From NCBI GenBank assembly GCA_963747765.1, contig CAVVGH010000005.1, positions 62,001 through 126,000 of the forward strand: a stretch of DNA of 64,000 bases, read 5' to 3'. The notes under the pieces were generated by a model that saw only the letters and a program-made list of their open reading frames with translations, had not been told where the DNA came from and did no database searches. Positions 25,198 through 34,385 of the stretch are shown here, one piece after another (position 1 is the stretch's first letter; the number at the start of each line of letters is the position of its first letter). Made by a program: the position numbers and the translations under genes. This DNA is from VRUE01 sp963747765 (GTDB taxonomy: Bacteria; Actinomycetota; Thermoleophilia; Solirubrobacterales; 70-9).

Positions 25198-25974
25198 GTG
25201 CCGAAACATATTGTCAAGGAGTCCCACGAACTCGATGCCTGGAAGGGCACACCGGGCGAAATGGCTGACCTGTTCGAGCGTGCATTGCAGCTCGCAACAG
25301 AGGCAGACCCAGAGGGCGAAGGACGGTCGTTATCGGTCACGGTCGAGATTGACAATGACGAGGTTCGCTTCGATGATCCGTCGGAGTTCCGCGAGTACGG
25401 CCAAGTGGGCAAGCTCGCGGCTGCCAAGGAGGTCACCGCCCATGTCTCGGGGTGGAAGGATTCGGTAAGCGTGATGATCATGCTGCGGGGCAGATACCGG
25501 GAGTTCTCGGGGGCCTCCGTGTCTGTTTCGGGGACCAACCATGTGGCCGTCAGTGGCCTGGTAAAGCAGCTTGGGCAGCAACTCGATAAAGGCAAGCGAC
25601 ATCGACCAAAGAACAGATGGGTAGTGAGCGTCGGCTTCTTGGCGGTACTTGCGATCGCCTTCTCAGGGGGAGAGGTGTCACGGAACGTATCGAGCAGTGC
25701 CGGGTGGACACTCTCCGGGCTTGCCCTGCTGATCTCGGCGGCAATCGGCAGCAGCTATTTCACTATCCCGTTGGTAGTGCCCGGTCTGGAGATTCTGGAC
25801 CCCAAGGATCCTCGGCAGTCGCTACGAGCGATGGCGCAAGTTCATTCTGGGTGGCGTATGGGGTTTGCTGCTTGTGGCGGTTGGGTGCGATTTTGCAGGC
25901 TGTGCTTCAGAAGTAGCTGGACCAGCCTCCGAAGCAATCTCGACTGCGACAGCACAGGCCGCTTTGACGATTGA
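25198..25974 (+). CDS. Membrane protein of unknown function, C-terminus frameshifted
   Basis: 258 residues. Residues 1-140 are soluble, with VTVEIDNDEVRFDDPSEF. Two TM helices follow (about 143-160 and 170-192), then PGLEILDPKDPRQS. Past about codon 205 the reading frame gives Arg/Cys-rich unnatural residues. A neighbouring frame instead reads YERWRKFILGGVWGLLLVAV, a normal third TM helix, and continues to a stop at about 25980. A one-base change near 25820 has therefore probably altered the C-terminus. Start is GTG 25198 with no Shine-Dalgarno. Confidence 0.6.
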   Translation: MPKHIVKESHELDAWKGTPGEMADLFERALQLATEADPEGEGRSLSVTVEIDNDEVRFDDPSEFREYGQVGKLAAAKEVTAHVSGWKDSVSVMIMLRGRYREFSGASVSVSGTNHVAVSGLVKQLGQQLDKGKRHRPKNRWVVSVGFLAVLAIAFSGGEVSRNVSSSAGWTLSGLALLISAAIGSSYFTIPLVVPGLEILDPKDPRQSLRAMAQVHSGWRMGFAACGGWVRFCRLCFRSSWTSLRSNLDCDSTGRFDD

Positions 25975-26314
25975 CGCTTAGAGTCGCCTCCTGAGATCAG
26001 TAGAGCGACCGCTCAGGAATCCCAGCAGTTCAGTGGAGCCCTGGGCTGACTGGACGCCGTGTCTGGCCGCCTGCGCAGCGGCTCCCGGTTGCGTAGGTTA
26101 CGAAGCGTAGGCTGGCGGATCGTTTTCGCTCTCACTTCGGACGAGGAGCGGCATACGCTGTCTTGACTTCGTAGCGCTTCCACATTGCGCGAGCAGCGGC
26201 AGGACAGCCGACTGCTCGCACATCGTCCCGCCGACTCGTCACCGTAGTCCGGGGTCGCGGCCTCTCTCGCTCTGGTCGCAGTCGCGCTGCTCCACTGGGC
26301 GTATCCTCCGGGGC
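25975..26314. other. No gene recognised
   Basis: 340 bp between the membrane-protein gene and the DUF5661 gene. Open frames here are short and without ribosome sites. No repeat or hairpin stands out. Confidence 0.5.
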
Positions 26315-26599
26315 ATGAGCGAGAACGCCCGCTTCACGGCCGAGGAGGCTCGCTCCACCGGTGAGCGCATCGGGATCGACTGGACCTCGTCGAGCTTCGA
26401 TGTCGAGCAGTTTCGTATGGGGATGGACGTAGAGCTCGAGCACGGCACGCAGGATCTCGAGACCAACGTCACCGACGACGACATCGTCGTGACCGCCAAG
26501 ATCGCCCGAGCGCATCTCAACGAGTTCCCCGACTATTACTCCCGCCTCTCCGCCATGGAGGCGGAGGCAGAGGCCTACTGGAACTCTCAGAACGAGTAG
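26315..26599 (+). CDS. DUF5661-family protein
   Basis: 94 residues matching the DUF5661 pattern: ARFTAEEARSTGERIGIDW, FDVEQFRMGMDVELEHGT, TNVTDDDIVVTAKIARAHLN and EFPDYYSRL. The family occurs in many bacteria and phages as a small acidic protein without known function. Acidic and compact, no TM segment. Upstream CCTCCGGGGC gives no convincing ribosome site, so it may be leaderless. Confidence 0.85.
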   Translation: MSENARFTAEEARSTGERIGIDWTSSSFDVEQFRMGMDVELEHGTQDLETNVTDDDIVVTAKIARAHLNEFPDYYSRLSAMEAEAEAYWNSQNE

Positions 26600-26754
26600 C
26601 GTCGCGCCTCCCTATCCTCGGCTTTTCTCCTCCTCCTCCTAGTATCTGGCCTGGGCCTCAGTCGAGCGCTCGACCTGGATTGATGCCTGCGCCGGCTCCT
26701 GCCTTGCGCGATCAGCAGTAGCCGCCAAGATCACGCGAAAGTCAACGTTGTCTC

Positions 26755-27033
26755 CTAGTCCTCGTCGTCCTCGTGGAACAGGTCCCGGCGTTCGGTGCGC
26801 AGGTGCACCGATAGCCAAGCAATGGCCTGATTTTCCGCCTCCTCTTGACTGTCGGCCTCAAAGGAGACCGGCGCGAAGAAGGCGGTAAACGCAGCGCTGA
26901 GCACCCACTCGCCCTCCAGATCCGGATTCTCCTGCCTGCGCAGCCTGCCCAGTCCAAGCTGGTCGGCGGTGAGGTAGCGGGTGTCGGGATCGCCCCCGGG
27001 ATCGTCGCCGACGATGATGTATGGGTCGTCCAT
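26755..27033 (-). CDS. Small acidic protein of unknown function
   Basis: 92 residues, acidic, with VGDDPGGDPDTRYLTADQLG at the start and SQEEAENQAIAWLSVHLRTE near the end; no TM segment. ATG 27033 has AAGGAGC at the right distance, so the gene is likely real. The composition suggests a cytoplasmic protein; I do not recognise a family. Confidence 0.6.
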   Translation of the reverse strand: MDDPYIIVGDDPGGDPDTRYLTADQLGLGRLRRQENPDLEGEWVLSAAFTAFFAPVSFEADSQEEAENQAIAWLSVHLRTERRDLFHEDDED

Positions 27034-27084
27034 CTTGCTCCTTCAGGACCGAATTTCTAACAAACATGTCGGCGACGACTGGGC

Positions 27085-28640
27085 CAACAGCAGCAGGGCG
27101 AGGCAGCGCTCCAGATGGGCCCGCAGCACGGCCTCACGAGGGAGATGGCCGGATCGCCGCTGCGAACGTTTCCGGCCAGCAGAGGGTCATCCCTCGCTCC
27201 AGGCAGAGCTCGATCCAGCTCTGATCGGTCGGCTTCTGCTCTGCAGCGATCAGGGCTCTGGTCTCCGCGTCCGCCGCGGGCGAGTTGCTGGCGGTAACGG
27301 ATCACCTGGCCGGTGGCGATGCGGAGTTGCTTCTCCTCGTCGGCTGGGGTGATGCTCTTGACCTCAGCAACGTGGATGATGTCGTTGTTCTCCCAGGCGA
27401 GGTCGAAGTTGGGCTTATCCTCGCCGGGGCGCCGCTGGCGCGTAACCGGCGTTCTCTACTGCAGCGGCCAGGAGGTTCTGGGTCCGGTTGTGGGCGGCGA
27501 GGCCCCGGCCCGCTGCGTCGGGATCGGGGCCGGTGCGTTCGGCTTGGGTGAGCTCGGGCTGATCGTTGGCGGGCGCGTAGGGGCGACCGAACTCGACCCC
27601 GGGAACCCGGACCTCGTAGTCCTTCACTATCTCGCCTTCCTTGGCAGAGCCGCGGACCTGATCGGCCCACCAGAAGGTGCCAGTGGTGTGGCCGAAGAGC
27701 GGGGCCTCCTCGTTGAAGGTCTTGAAGTGCCCCCGGCAAACGTGGAGAGCGTGCTTGAGGCCCTTGCCCTGGAGCTCGCCATCGCTGTTCAGGGCTTCGC
27801 GCATGGGACCGATCTCCAGAACGTGGTAGCTGACCAGGGGCTCGCCGCGCTTCTTGGCCCAACCACGCGATTGCCGCTGGGGCGGGGCGACCTCGGTGAC
27901 CCCAACGTTCTTGCAGTGCATGAACGAGATCGCCATGAATGCCGGCAGGAGGAAATTCATCATCTGGTCGCCCGTCTGCTTGATGACCTCCTCGGGCGGC
28001 TGCTCGGGCGTCATTCTTGGGAAAGAGGATCCCCGAGACCAGCTCGTCACCTTCCTCGATTATCAGCTGACCGCCACGATCGAGGGCGAAGATCATGCTG
28101 ATCACGGGCCCGATCGGGGCGTCTTCTTCGGACGCTCGACAATAAGACGCAAGAAGATCTGCCAACCGGTGTCTCCCTGGGGCTCGTCGTAGCGAGCGAC
28201 CTGATCGACAAGCACCCCCCAGGCGTTGAAGCCGAGCGGGTTCTCGACGCGCTGAAACTCGACGAAGAAGCGCTCGAAGGGCGGCGCAACGGTGGTCACA
28301 ACCTCGTGGGTCTTGGTTCCGACCGGCAGCTCGTGGAAGAAGGCCCGAACTTCGTCGGCAGCGAAAACGGGGATTCCATCGAGTTCAGCAGGGTCGAGGA
28401 CCTCAGTTTGTAGACGGGCGAGTTCGAGACCGAAACCGAGCCGAGCCCGCGTAGTCGGCCAGCTCCTGTCGCTTGGCGTCATCGCTGATCTTGCCCTCGG
28501 TTTCCTTCAAGTAGAGTGCTCGCGCCTGGGCGCGCAAGTCCGCCCGCACCTCGTCGGTCGCCACGTGATAGGGCCGAAAGCCCTCGCAGCCAAAGGCCCG
28601 AATTCGGTCGTAAAGCCGACTTATCCCTTGGCTCCTACGG
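27085..28640 (-). pseudogene. Decayed gene with a C-terminal PD-(D/E)xK-like nuclease domain
   Basis: Protein-like stretches follow one another leftward in three frames. They are YHVATDEVRADLRAQARALY near 28560, PPFERFFVEFQRVENPLGFN near 28240, MIFALDRGGQLIIEEGDELV near 28080, MAISFMHCKNVGVTEV and HFKTFNEEAPLFGHTTG at 27700-27940, and finally NFDLAWENNDIIHVAEVKS at about 27350-27410. The last has the Asp...Glu-x-Lys arrangement of PD-(D/E)xK nucleases. At least three frameshifts separate them, so it is a pseudogene. I cannot name the parent family. Ends are approximate. Confidence 0.65.
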
Positions 28641-28824
28641 TAGCCACAACAAACGGGGCCAAGACATCAACCGGCCGGGAAGACCGTTCGGAAGCGTGGA
28701 GCCATTGGGCTACAGGCTGCCAACTGGCTCGGCGCCTCCCGGGGCGCCGCGTTCGAAACGCAATGCTCCCGCTCCGCACGATCTGCGGCAATACGAAGCC
28801 GGTGGTGCTCGTCCTCTGTTGCGC

Positions 28825-29067
28825 TCAACTCGCCTGGTCGCTGGCGGGCGCCCGCCAGTAGACCGATTTCATCAAGTGCGCATGGTCGGCTCGGGCCGCC
28901 TCAGAGGCAGTCACAAGAGCAGTGACTAAGTATTCGGGCGCCTCGTCGTTCCTTAGCTCCTCCGCAGTTTCGCGGAGGCGACGCGCAGCATCCTCGATAT
29001 AGAGCATCGCACCCTCGACCTTGCGGAAATGCTCCTCTTCCCGTGCTTGCTCTGCGCCGACGGCCAT
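28825..29067 (-). CDS. Small helical protein of unknown function
   Basis: About 80 residues from ATG 29067, predicted to be helical and coiled-coil-like: AEQAREEEHFRKVEGAMLYI and RRLRETAEELRNDEAPEYL. No TM segment or cysteine. A longer version from 29118 is possible but its extra residues look unnatural. It might be a small island-encoded regulator; there is no family evidence. Confidence 0.45.
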   Translation of the reverse strand: MAVGAEQAREEEHFRKVEGAMLYIEDAARRLRETAEELRNDEAPEYLVTALVTASEAARADHAHLMKSVYWRAPASDQAS

Positions 29068-29220
29068 CTGGGCGACTCTACGAGCGATCCCGGATGCCCG
29101 CGGCGCGCATAACCGCAAATAGGGAACACCTTCATCGCATGTCGTGCCTCACGCGTCTCCCAAGGCACTGAAGAAAAATGGCCACCGATCTGCTCTTTCC
29201 CTTCACCAGCCGCGTAAGGA

Positions 29221-29262
29221 GTGCTCGCCCCCACCTACTTGCAATGTGGGTGGGGTGAGCAC
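29221..29262. repeat. Hairpin with loop related to the one at 8.97 kb
   Basis: GTGCTC (29221-29226) and GAGCAC (29257-29262) close an imperfect GC-rich stem whose loop contains TACTTGCA, the exact complement of TGCAAGTA in the 8946-8996 loop. It lies before the duplicated replication-relaxation-like gene and could act as a terminator or attenuator. Confidence 0.5.
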
Positions 29263-29337
29263 TCCCCCCTCCGGGGACCCACTTCAAGCCTTCACCCCAA
29301 CCTTGAACGAGAGCGGGCTACCGCCGAGAATCTGAGC

Positions 29338-30612
29338 ATGCACATGCCCGGTTCCTCCAAAGGTCCTCGCGGTCAATATCTCCAGCTGGCGCAGTGGAAG
29401 GTGGAAGTCCTTGGCCTGATCGCCGAGCAGGGGGCGATCCCGGTGGATCAGCTCGTCAGGTTCCTTCGGGTCAAACCGACCGAAGGGCCGAAGATCGTCA
29501 ACCAGCTAAGGGACACCGGCTGCGTTGAGATCAAGACGCTCGTCGCCGGCGATGAGCCTTGGCTCTGGCTAAACAGCCGCGGCGCTCGTCAGGCAAACAC
29601 GGAGCTGGCCGCCATGAAGCCGGCCATCAACAGGCTGGCCCACACCCGGGCGATCAACGAGGCGCGTATCTTCGTGGAACAGACGCCGCAGACCGAATGG
29701 ATCAGCGAGCGAGTTCTGAAGCCCGGCTATCCGACGGGCGCCAAAATTCCCGACGGCGTCGTTCGCATCTCAGGCGAACACCACGCAGTCGAGGTCGAGC
29801 TGACCGCGAAGAGCGAGGCCCGGCTGCGACGGATCATCGCCGAACACAGCGCCCGCCATGACGCCGTCGTCTATTTCTGCTCGCCGAAGGTCCGGGGCCT
29901 GCTGGAGAGGATCAGCGAGGAGGGGGAGAACCCAAAGCTCTTCGTTCGAGCCCTGCCCAATTGGACGTCTTCTCCGCCCAAACCGAAGACGAGAGCGGCC
30001 TCTGTGCATCCGCGGCGGGGCGAGCCAAGATCGGACGACATGCCAATCCTTGACCTGATCTCCGAACAGGGCGCGATCCCCATAGACCAGCTGGCTGAAT
30101 TTCTGGACTTCAAGCTGGACAAAGCCAAGCGGACCGTGAAGCGCCTCCACGAAGCGGGGCTTGTGAGGCGAGAGAAGCCGCTCGCCGGAGAGCCCGAGTG
30201 GATCTGGCTCTCCAAGCGCGGCGCCCGTTTTTCAACGACTGACCTGAGCGCTCCTCGGCCCAAGATCGGCTCGCTGGCGCTGATGCGCGCCACCAACGAG
30301 GTGCGTTTGATGATCGAAGGGAATACCCAGGAGGCGAGATGGATCAGCCGCCGCGTTCTGCTGCGTGAGCACGGGCGGAATGCGTCCGTGCCGAAAGCCG
30401 TCGTTGAGATCGGCGATGAACGCCATGCGATCGAGATCCGACTCAGTGTCGGGCCCGAGGCCAAAGTGCTGGAGCAGGTTCGCAGACGCCTTCACGATTA
30501 CGACGCAGCTGTTTACTTTTGCGCTCCGCCGGCCCTGGCGCAGATGAAGCGGTTCAAAGAGGAGTGGGGCTGGCGGAGTCTGGTCGTGAGGAGCTTACCC
30601 GGCGTTATCTGA
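29338..30612 (+). CDS. Tandem-duplicated replication-relaxation-like (winged helix plus PD-(D/E)xK-like) protein
   Basis: 424 residues made of two similar halves. Each half has a winged-helix module (LIAEQGAIPVDQLVRFL and LISEQGAIPIDQLAEFL) ending in WLWLNSRGAR or WIWLSKRGAR. Each then has an alpha/beta nuclease-like module: RAINEARIFVEQTPQTEWIS with PDGVV and AVEVEL, and RATNEVRLMIEGNTQEARWI with PKAVV and AIEIRL. This matches the Replic_Relax layout of plasmid and island relaxation proteins. The second half has lost the Asp of PDG, so only the first could be catalytic. ATG 29338 is chosen because upstream codons look non-coding. Confidence 0.7.
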   Translation: MHMPGSSKGPRGQYLQLAQWKVEVLGLIAEQGAIPVDQLVRFLRVKPTEGPKIVNQLRDTGCVEIKTLVAGDEPWLWLNSRGARQANTELAAMKPAINRLAHTRAINEARIFVEQTPQTEWISERVLKPGYPTGAKIPDGVVRISGEHHAVEVELTAKSEARLRRIIAEHSARHDAVVYFCSPKVRGLLERISEEGENPKLFVRALPNWTSSPPKPKTRAASVHPRRGEPRSDDMPILDLISEQGAIPIDQLAEFLDFKLDKAKRTVKRLHEAGLVRREKPLAGEPEWIWLSKRGARFSTTDLSAPRPKIGSLALMRATNEVRLMIEGNTQEARWISRRVLLREHGRNASVPKAVVEIGDERHAIEIRLSVGPEAKVLEQVRRRLHDYDAAVYFCAPPALAQMKRFKEEWGWRSLVVRSLPGVI

Positions 30613-30729
30613 GAGGGGTCGTGACTCGTAGGTACTGTGAAGTGGGTGCAGTCTGGCGATACGGAAATGTTCACCGTAGCCCGACGCTCCCCGTATTGGC
30701 GCGGCGAGCCACGCGGTCGGCAACGGGGC

Positions 30730-31140
30730 CTATCTCGCGAAAATCTTTGGCCCGTCAGCCGGAGCCATCAGCACTACGAAACCGCTCAGATATACGGTCT
30801 GCGCCTTGTTGGTCCAGACGATGACCAGCCGAATCAGTCCCCCAAGAGATGACTTTCCCGTCCCCGAACCCTTCGGAGGGTCCAGGCTTCGGCTCGACTG
30901 TGCACTTGATCTCACCACTTTGCCATAGTTCCGAAAGGCCTGGGTGGCCGCATTGTGTACACCACCACCTGACGGGAATGCCTCAATAAACTCAGGCCAC
31001 ACAAACTCCTGAATGCCGCCCGCTTTCAGCACTTTGATCCTGAGCAGGATTAGTGGCTTGATGAGTTCCGCTTTATTGGGGGGTCCCTGAGTAGCTTTTA
31101 TCTTGTCCACGATGGGCCCTAATACCTCCTGAAATTTCAT
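30730..31140 (-). CDS. Probable out-of-frame C-terminal tail of the KAP NTPase gene
   Basis: 136 codons from ATG 31140. The first 80 residues look natural (KFQEVLGPIVDKIKA, FVWPEFIEAFPSGGG, TQAFRNYGKVV), while the rest looks less so. The same frame is open upstream through GADVARAALELLKAEGEWDK, overlapping the end of the KAP gene, and there is no ribosome site at 31140. The simplest reading is that it is the original C-terminus of the KAP protein, separated by a one-base shift near 31200-31220. A separate small partner protein cannot be excluded. Confidence 0.45.
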   Translation of the reverse strand: MKFQEVLGPIVDKIKATQGPPNKAELIKPLILLRIKVLKAGGIQEFVWPEFIEAFPSGGGVHNAATQAFRNYGKVVRSSAQSSRSLDPPKGSGTGKSSLGGLIRLVIVWTNKAQTVYLSGFVVLMAPADGPKIFAR

Positions 31141-31184
31141 ACTTGGAGACTCACCCTGAGACTTGTCCCACTCTCCTTCAGCCT

Positions 31185-34100
31185 TCAGTAGTTCGAGAGC
31201 TGCCCTTGCGACGTCCGCACCCCGGTGGCTAGACGTCTCCGTAGACGGCCAATCGCCGCCCCTCTGGCATTGCTTGGCCGCTTACCCGCGAGACCGATTG
31301 CCGCTTTAAGCATTGCTGCTTTGCGAGCTTCATCGGACATGTCCGCCTCGGTGTCCAGCAGGTGGTTCACGAGTTCGGACCGCTTGCCTGCATCGCTGAT
31401 TCGAACCTGTGCGATCAGGTCACTGACGGGTATGGCGAGCTTGCGCCTATCCCTTGCGAACTCGCACATTGCGCGCGCGAGATCGACCAGATCGGATTGA
31501 TCGATGAGATCTTGGGACCCAAGAACGAACTTGGCTTGCGGGTTGCGTTCCTCAATTCCTGCCAGATTTTCTGCCAGATCCTTCGTCGACTCGTTGAGGA
31601 TCGTTTTCGTTTCTAGCTCATCGAGGTTCTTAAGAATCCAGTTAGCTCGCTCAAAGTCCTCCTTCCCAAGCGCCGACCTGACTGCGCTCGCTCTGATCGA
31701 AGTCGCAATGCTCGCAGGAAGAGCGTCCACAACTGGCGCCGCCGCTTCGGGTTGAAACCCCTTACGCAATCCGGCAAGTGCTGCTGACAGCTCCTCCCGA
31801 ACTCCCTTACCGAACTCGCCCGGCATATGCGAGAGCTCTTCCGTCAGCCACTTGGCGTGATCTACCTCCAACTCGACCTGGAGGACTTTGCCAGCCCGCT
31901 CGCGGCCATAACGAGCATCTACATCATTCCCATTGCGGCAGAGCTCATATCCAAGCCGGAATGCTGCCGAGCGGGACCCCGCTGGAATTGCTTCCCAATT
32001 CTCGACTATCTGCCCCAGGAGCGGTACCGCTGCCCCATCTGCCTGCAAGTGGGGTGTCTCCGCTTGTGTAGTCCGCAGCTGCTGAATAAAAACACGCAGC
32101 CGCTCAGCAACATGACCGTATTCATTGGTTTCCTGCGCCCGCATGGCCTCAAGTTTTCTCTGGCTAGTTGCAAGCAGCCTCTCCACGTGATCAGAATTGC
32201 GACTCTGCTCGATTGCCACAACCGCAACCCGCAGCGGAGGATCGTCTCCACCGGGCTCGGTCTCCGGATCCTCCATTTGCTCTAGGGCAGCTTCTGCGAT
32301 CCTTTCTCCAGCTACCTGTGGGATCGCTTCCACCAATCCCACAAAGGCCTGGCTGTCCTGGCGCACGCCGTCTTCGCTGAGAACCGATGCAATCTCCTCT
32401 TTCGTTTGACGGTCAAGAGACCCGGCGTGGTCGGCGATTGCCGTCGCGATTTGGTGGCGTAGGTCGGAATCTTGGGTTGATCGCATGCCAGCGGCGACGA
32501 GTCTGACTAGCTGGTTGAACTCGCCTCTCCGCAAATATTCAGTTCCGGTGTGTAGCAGCGGGCCAGAGTCAAGTTGGTACAGTCGATTATTGAGATTCTC
32601 CTGAGATAGAGCCGTTTCGAGCATGGGGCGCACGACATCTCCGCGTTTCCCTTGAAGAGCCGAGACATCAATCACCACGCGGAGTGTGTTGTGAGCCGAA
32701 CTCCAATTGCGGCCCCACACCTGCTTGTCAAAATATCGACCGACGGCTGCCGCATAGCCTCCTGCCTCGTCCCCAACTTCCTCCAGCAGTGCGCGCACTG
32801 CGGTCGCGTCGCCCCCATCCAACGCGTCAACTAGGTCTGCGTAGCGCTCAAATTTGACTTCGTCGCGGGTCTGTTTGAGGTTCAAGTAGGCACGTAAATG
32901 GCGGCTCTGGATATGGTCGGTGAAGCGGAGAAAGTCATCAAGTCGTTCTCGGGGAGTTTTCTCCCGAGGTTCATCATTGGGCTCGCTTTCACCCGGTGGG
33001 GTGGGTTCAGTCTCCGACTTCTCTTTCGACCGAGCTCGTGCTCGCCACCTGTCATACAGCAGAGGATCGTGCAGAAGGAGCCTGTAATGGTCGGGGAACT
33101 CTTCTTCAAGGATGGCCAACTTTGCCACGAAAAGAATCTCTGGATCAATCTGAATCCGCCGCTCCGTCTTGCGCTTTTCCAGGACCTTCAGCCGCAGAGC
33201 CAAGTTGTTGACGAACTGAATGATGCGACGAGGGTTACGCTTCAGGACGCTCGCCGTCATGTTCACCAAATCTCGACGCTCCGACTCGGAGAGTTCCTGG
33301 TGACACGCAAAGAATTCCCCGAATTCTTCTTGGCAGAAAAGGATGATGTCCTCCGGGAGGGCGTCGCGGATGCGAACACTAGCGCCGAAAAACTTGCGCA
33401 GGTATTCCTCCACAGAATCTCGTACTTCGTCAGGAATATCACCGTGTATGTCTGCACCGCCTGACGAAGCGCCTTCAGCCGATTCAAGCGATGCGCTTGC
33501 GTTCATCTCCTGTGCCGTCAGGTGCCGCCGAAGTGCGGCGTCGTCTGCGGCGACGATGAAGCAGAGCTGTTTCAGCATGCCCTGTTTCTCGCCCTTCTCG
33601 AACGCAGGCTCGAGAAAAGCCTTGATCGTCCCAAGGGTTCTCGTCACGAGAGTCGGGGAGCAACGATCGAGATTGTCGATCGCGATCACCAGGCGCTCCA
33701 CTTGAACGGACTCGATGATCTTTCTGAACCCTTGGGTGAACTCGTCTGGATGTTCGAGTCGGCGTCTGGTTTTCTGAATGGGTGAGGGGGCGGCGATGGG
33801 TTGGAGTGAGAGCAATCCAAATGCGGCTAGGGCACTTGAGATTGCGAGAAGGATCTGGAGAACAGTCTCCTTTTCAGCCCCCAACTTCGGTGCGCCGACT
33901 ATCACGCCAATCAGGATCGCGGAGATAATGACTGCGACAGTCGTTGCTCGCTTCCACAAATCGAGATTGAAGAGTCGAAGGCTCGAGTCCTCTTGCGTTG
34001 TGGTGTCCGCCTCGAGTGTGTCGGTAACTTTTTTGGCGACCGTCTCGTCAAGGACATTGGAACCGCAGAGGCTGGAGGCGGATGCCTTGAGAAACTCGCG

Positions 34101-34385
34101 GCGCAGTGAATCCCCCTCATACCGCCAGGCGTCAAAGAGGATGAAGGCAGTTTTGACGTCCGTGGTGTCGGCTGTAAGTCGCTTCTCAACCTCGTCCAAG
34201 ATCGTCGACTTGCCGGAGCCCCAAGGGCCGAAGAGGCCGAGAGTGAAATGAGACGGATCCCGAGGTTGTGAACCGAGTGCGCTTACGACTGCCGCTGCGT
34301 AATCACGATGTCCGAACTTGTCCCGCTCGTCGGCATCAATTGAGCGTGGTCCTGTAGATCGGTACGTGAAGGCGCTGCCCGCCAC
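31185..34385 (-). CDS. KAP-family P-loop NTPase with TM insertion
   Basis: About 1066 residues from GTG 34385. Walker A GPWGSGKST lies about 50 residues in, then FDAWRYEGD, two TM helices inserted between Walker A and B (TVAVIISAILIGVIVGA and ILLAISSALAAFGLL), Walker B RLVIAIDNLDRCSP, and NPRRIIQFVNNLALRL (sensor-type). That is the standard KAP order, known for membrane-associated NTPases that recur in defence-like islands. Residues beyond about 450 are helical repeats without a named domain. A longer N-terminus to TTG 34517 is open but looks non-coding. The C-terminus probably continues out of frame (30730-31140). Confidence 0.8.
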   Translation of the reverse strand: MAGSAFTYRSTGPRSIDADERDKFGHRDYAAAVVSALGSQPRDPSHFTLGLFGPWGSGKSTILDEVEKRLTADTTDVKTAFILFDAWRYEGDSLRREFLKASASSLCGSNVLDETVAKKVTDTLEADTTTQEDSSLRLFNLDLWKRATTVAVIISAILIGVIVGAPKLGAEKETVLQILLAISSALAAFGLLSLQPIAAPSPIQKTRRRLEHPDEFTQGFRKIIESVQVERLVIAIDNLDRCSPTLVTRTLGTIKAFLEPAFEKGEKQGMLKQLCFIVAADDAALRRHLTAQEMNASASLESAEGASSGGADIHGDIPDEVRDSVEEYLRKFFGASVRIRDALPEDIILFCQEEFGEFFACHQELSESERRDLVNMTASVLKRNPRRIIQFVNNLALRLKVLEKRKTERRIQIDPEILFVAKLAILEEEFPDHYRLLLHDPLLYDRWRARARSKEKSETEPTPPGESEPNDEPREKTPRERLDDFLRFTDHIQSRHLRAYLNLKQTRDEVKFERYADLVDALDGGDATAVRALLEEVGDEAGGYAAAVGRYFDKQVWGRNWSSAHNTLRVVIDVSALQGKRGDVVRPMLETALSQENLNNRLYQLDSGPLLHTGTEYLRRGEFNQLVRLVAAGMRSTQDSDLRHQIATAIADHAGSLDRQTKEEIASVLSEDGVRQDSQAFVGLVEAIPQVAGERIAEAALEQMEDPETEPGGDDPPLRVAVVAIEQSRNSDHVERLLATSQRKLEAMRAQETNEYGHVAERLRVFIQQLRTTQAETPHLQADGAAVPLLGQIVENWEAIPAGSRSAAFRLGYELCRNGNDVDARYGRERAGKVLQVELEVDHAKWLTEELSHMPGEFGKGVREELSAALAGLRKGFQPEAAAPVVDALPASIATSIRASAVRSALGKEDFERANWILKNLDELETKTILNESTKDLAENLAGIEERNPQAKFVLGSQDLIDQSDLVDLARAMCEFARDRRKLAIPVSDLIAQVRISDAGKRSELVNHLLDTEADMSDEARKAAMLKAAIGLAGKRPSNARGAAIGRLRRRLATGVRTSQGQLSNY

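Noticed and set aside
26132..26520. Minus-strand frames over the DUF5661 gene
   Set aside because: The plus-strand product matches a known family with conserved motifs; the opposite frames are shadows.
31778..32409. Plus-strand frames inside the KAP gene
   Set aside because: They overlap strongly coding minus-strand sequence and have no ribosome sites or recognisable domains.
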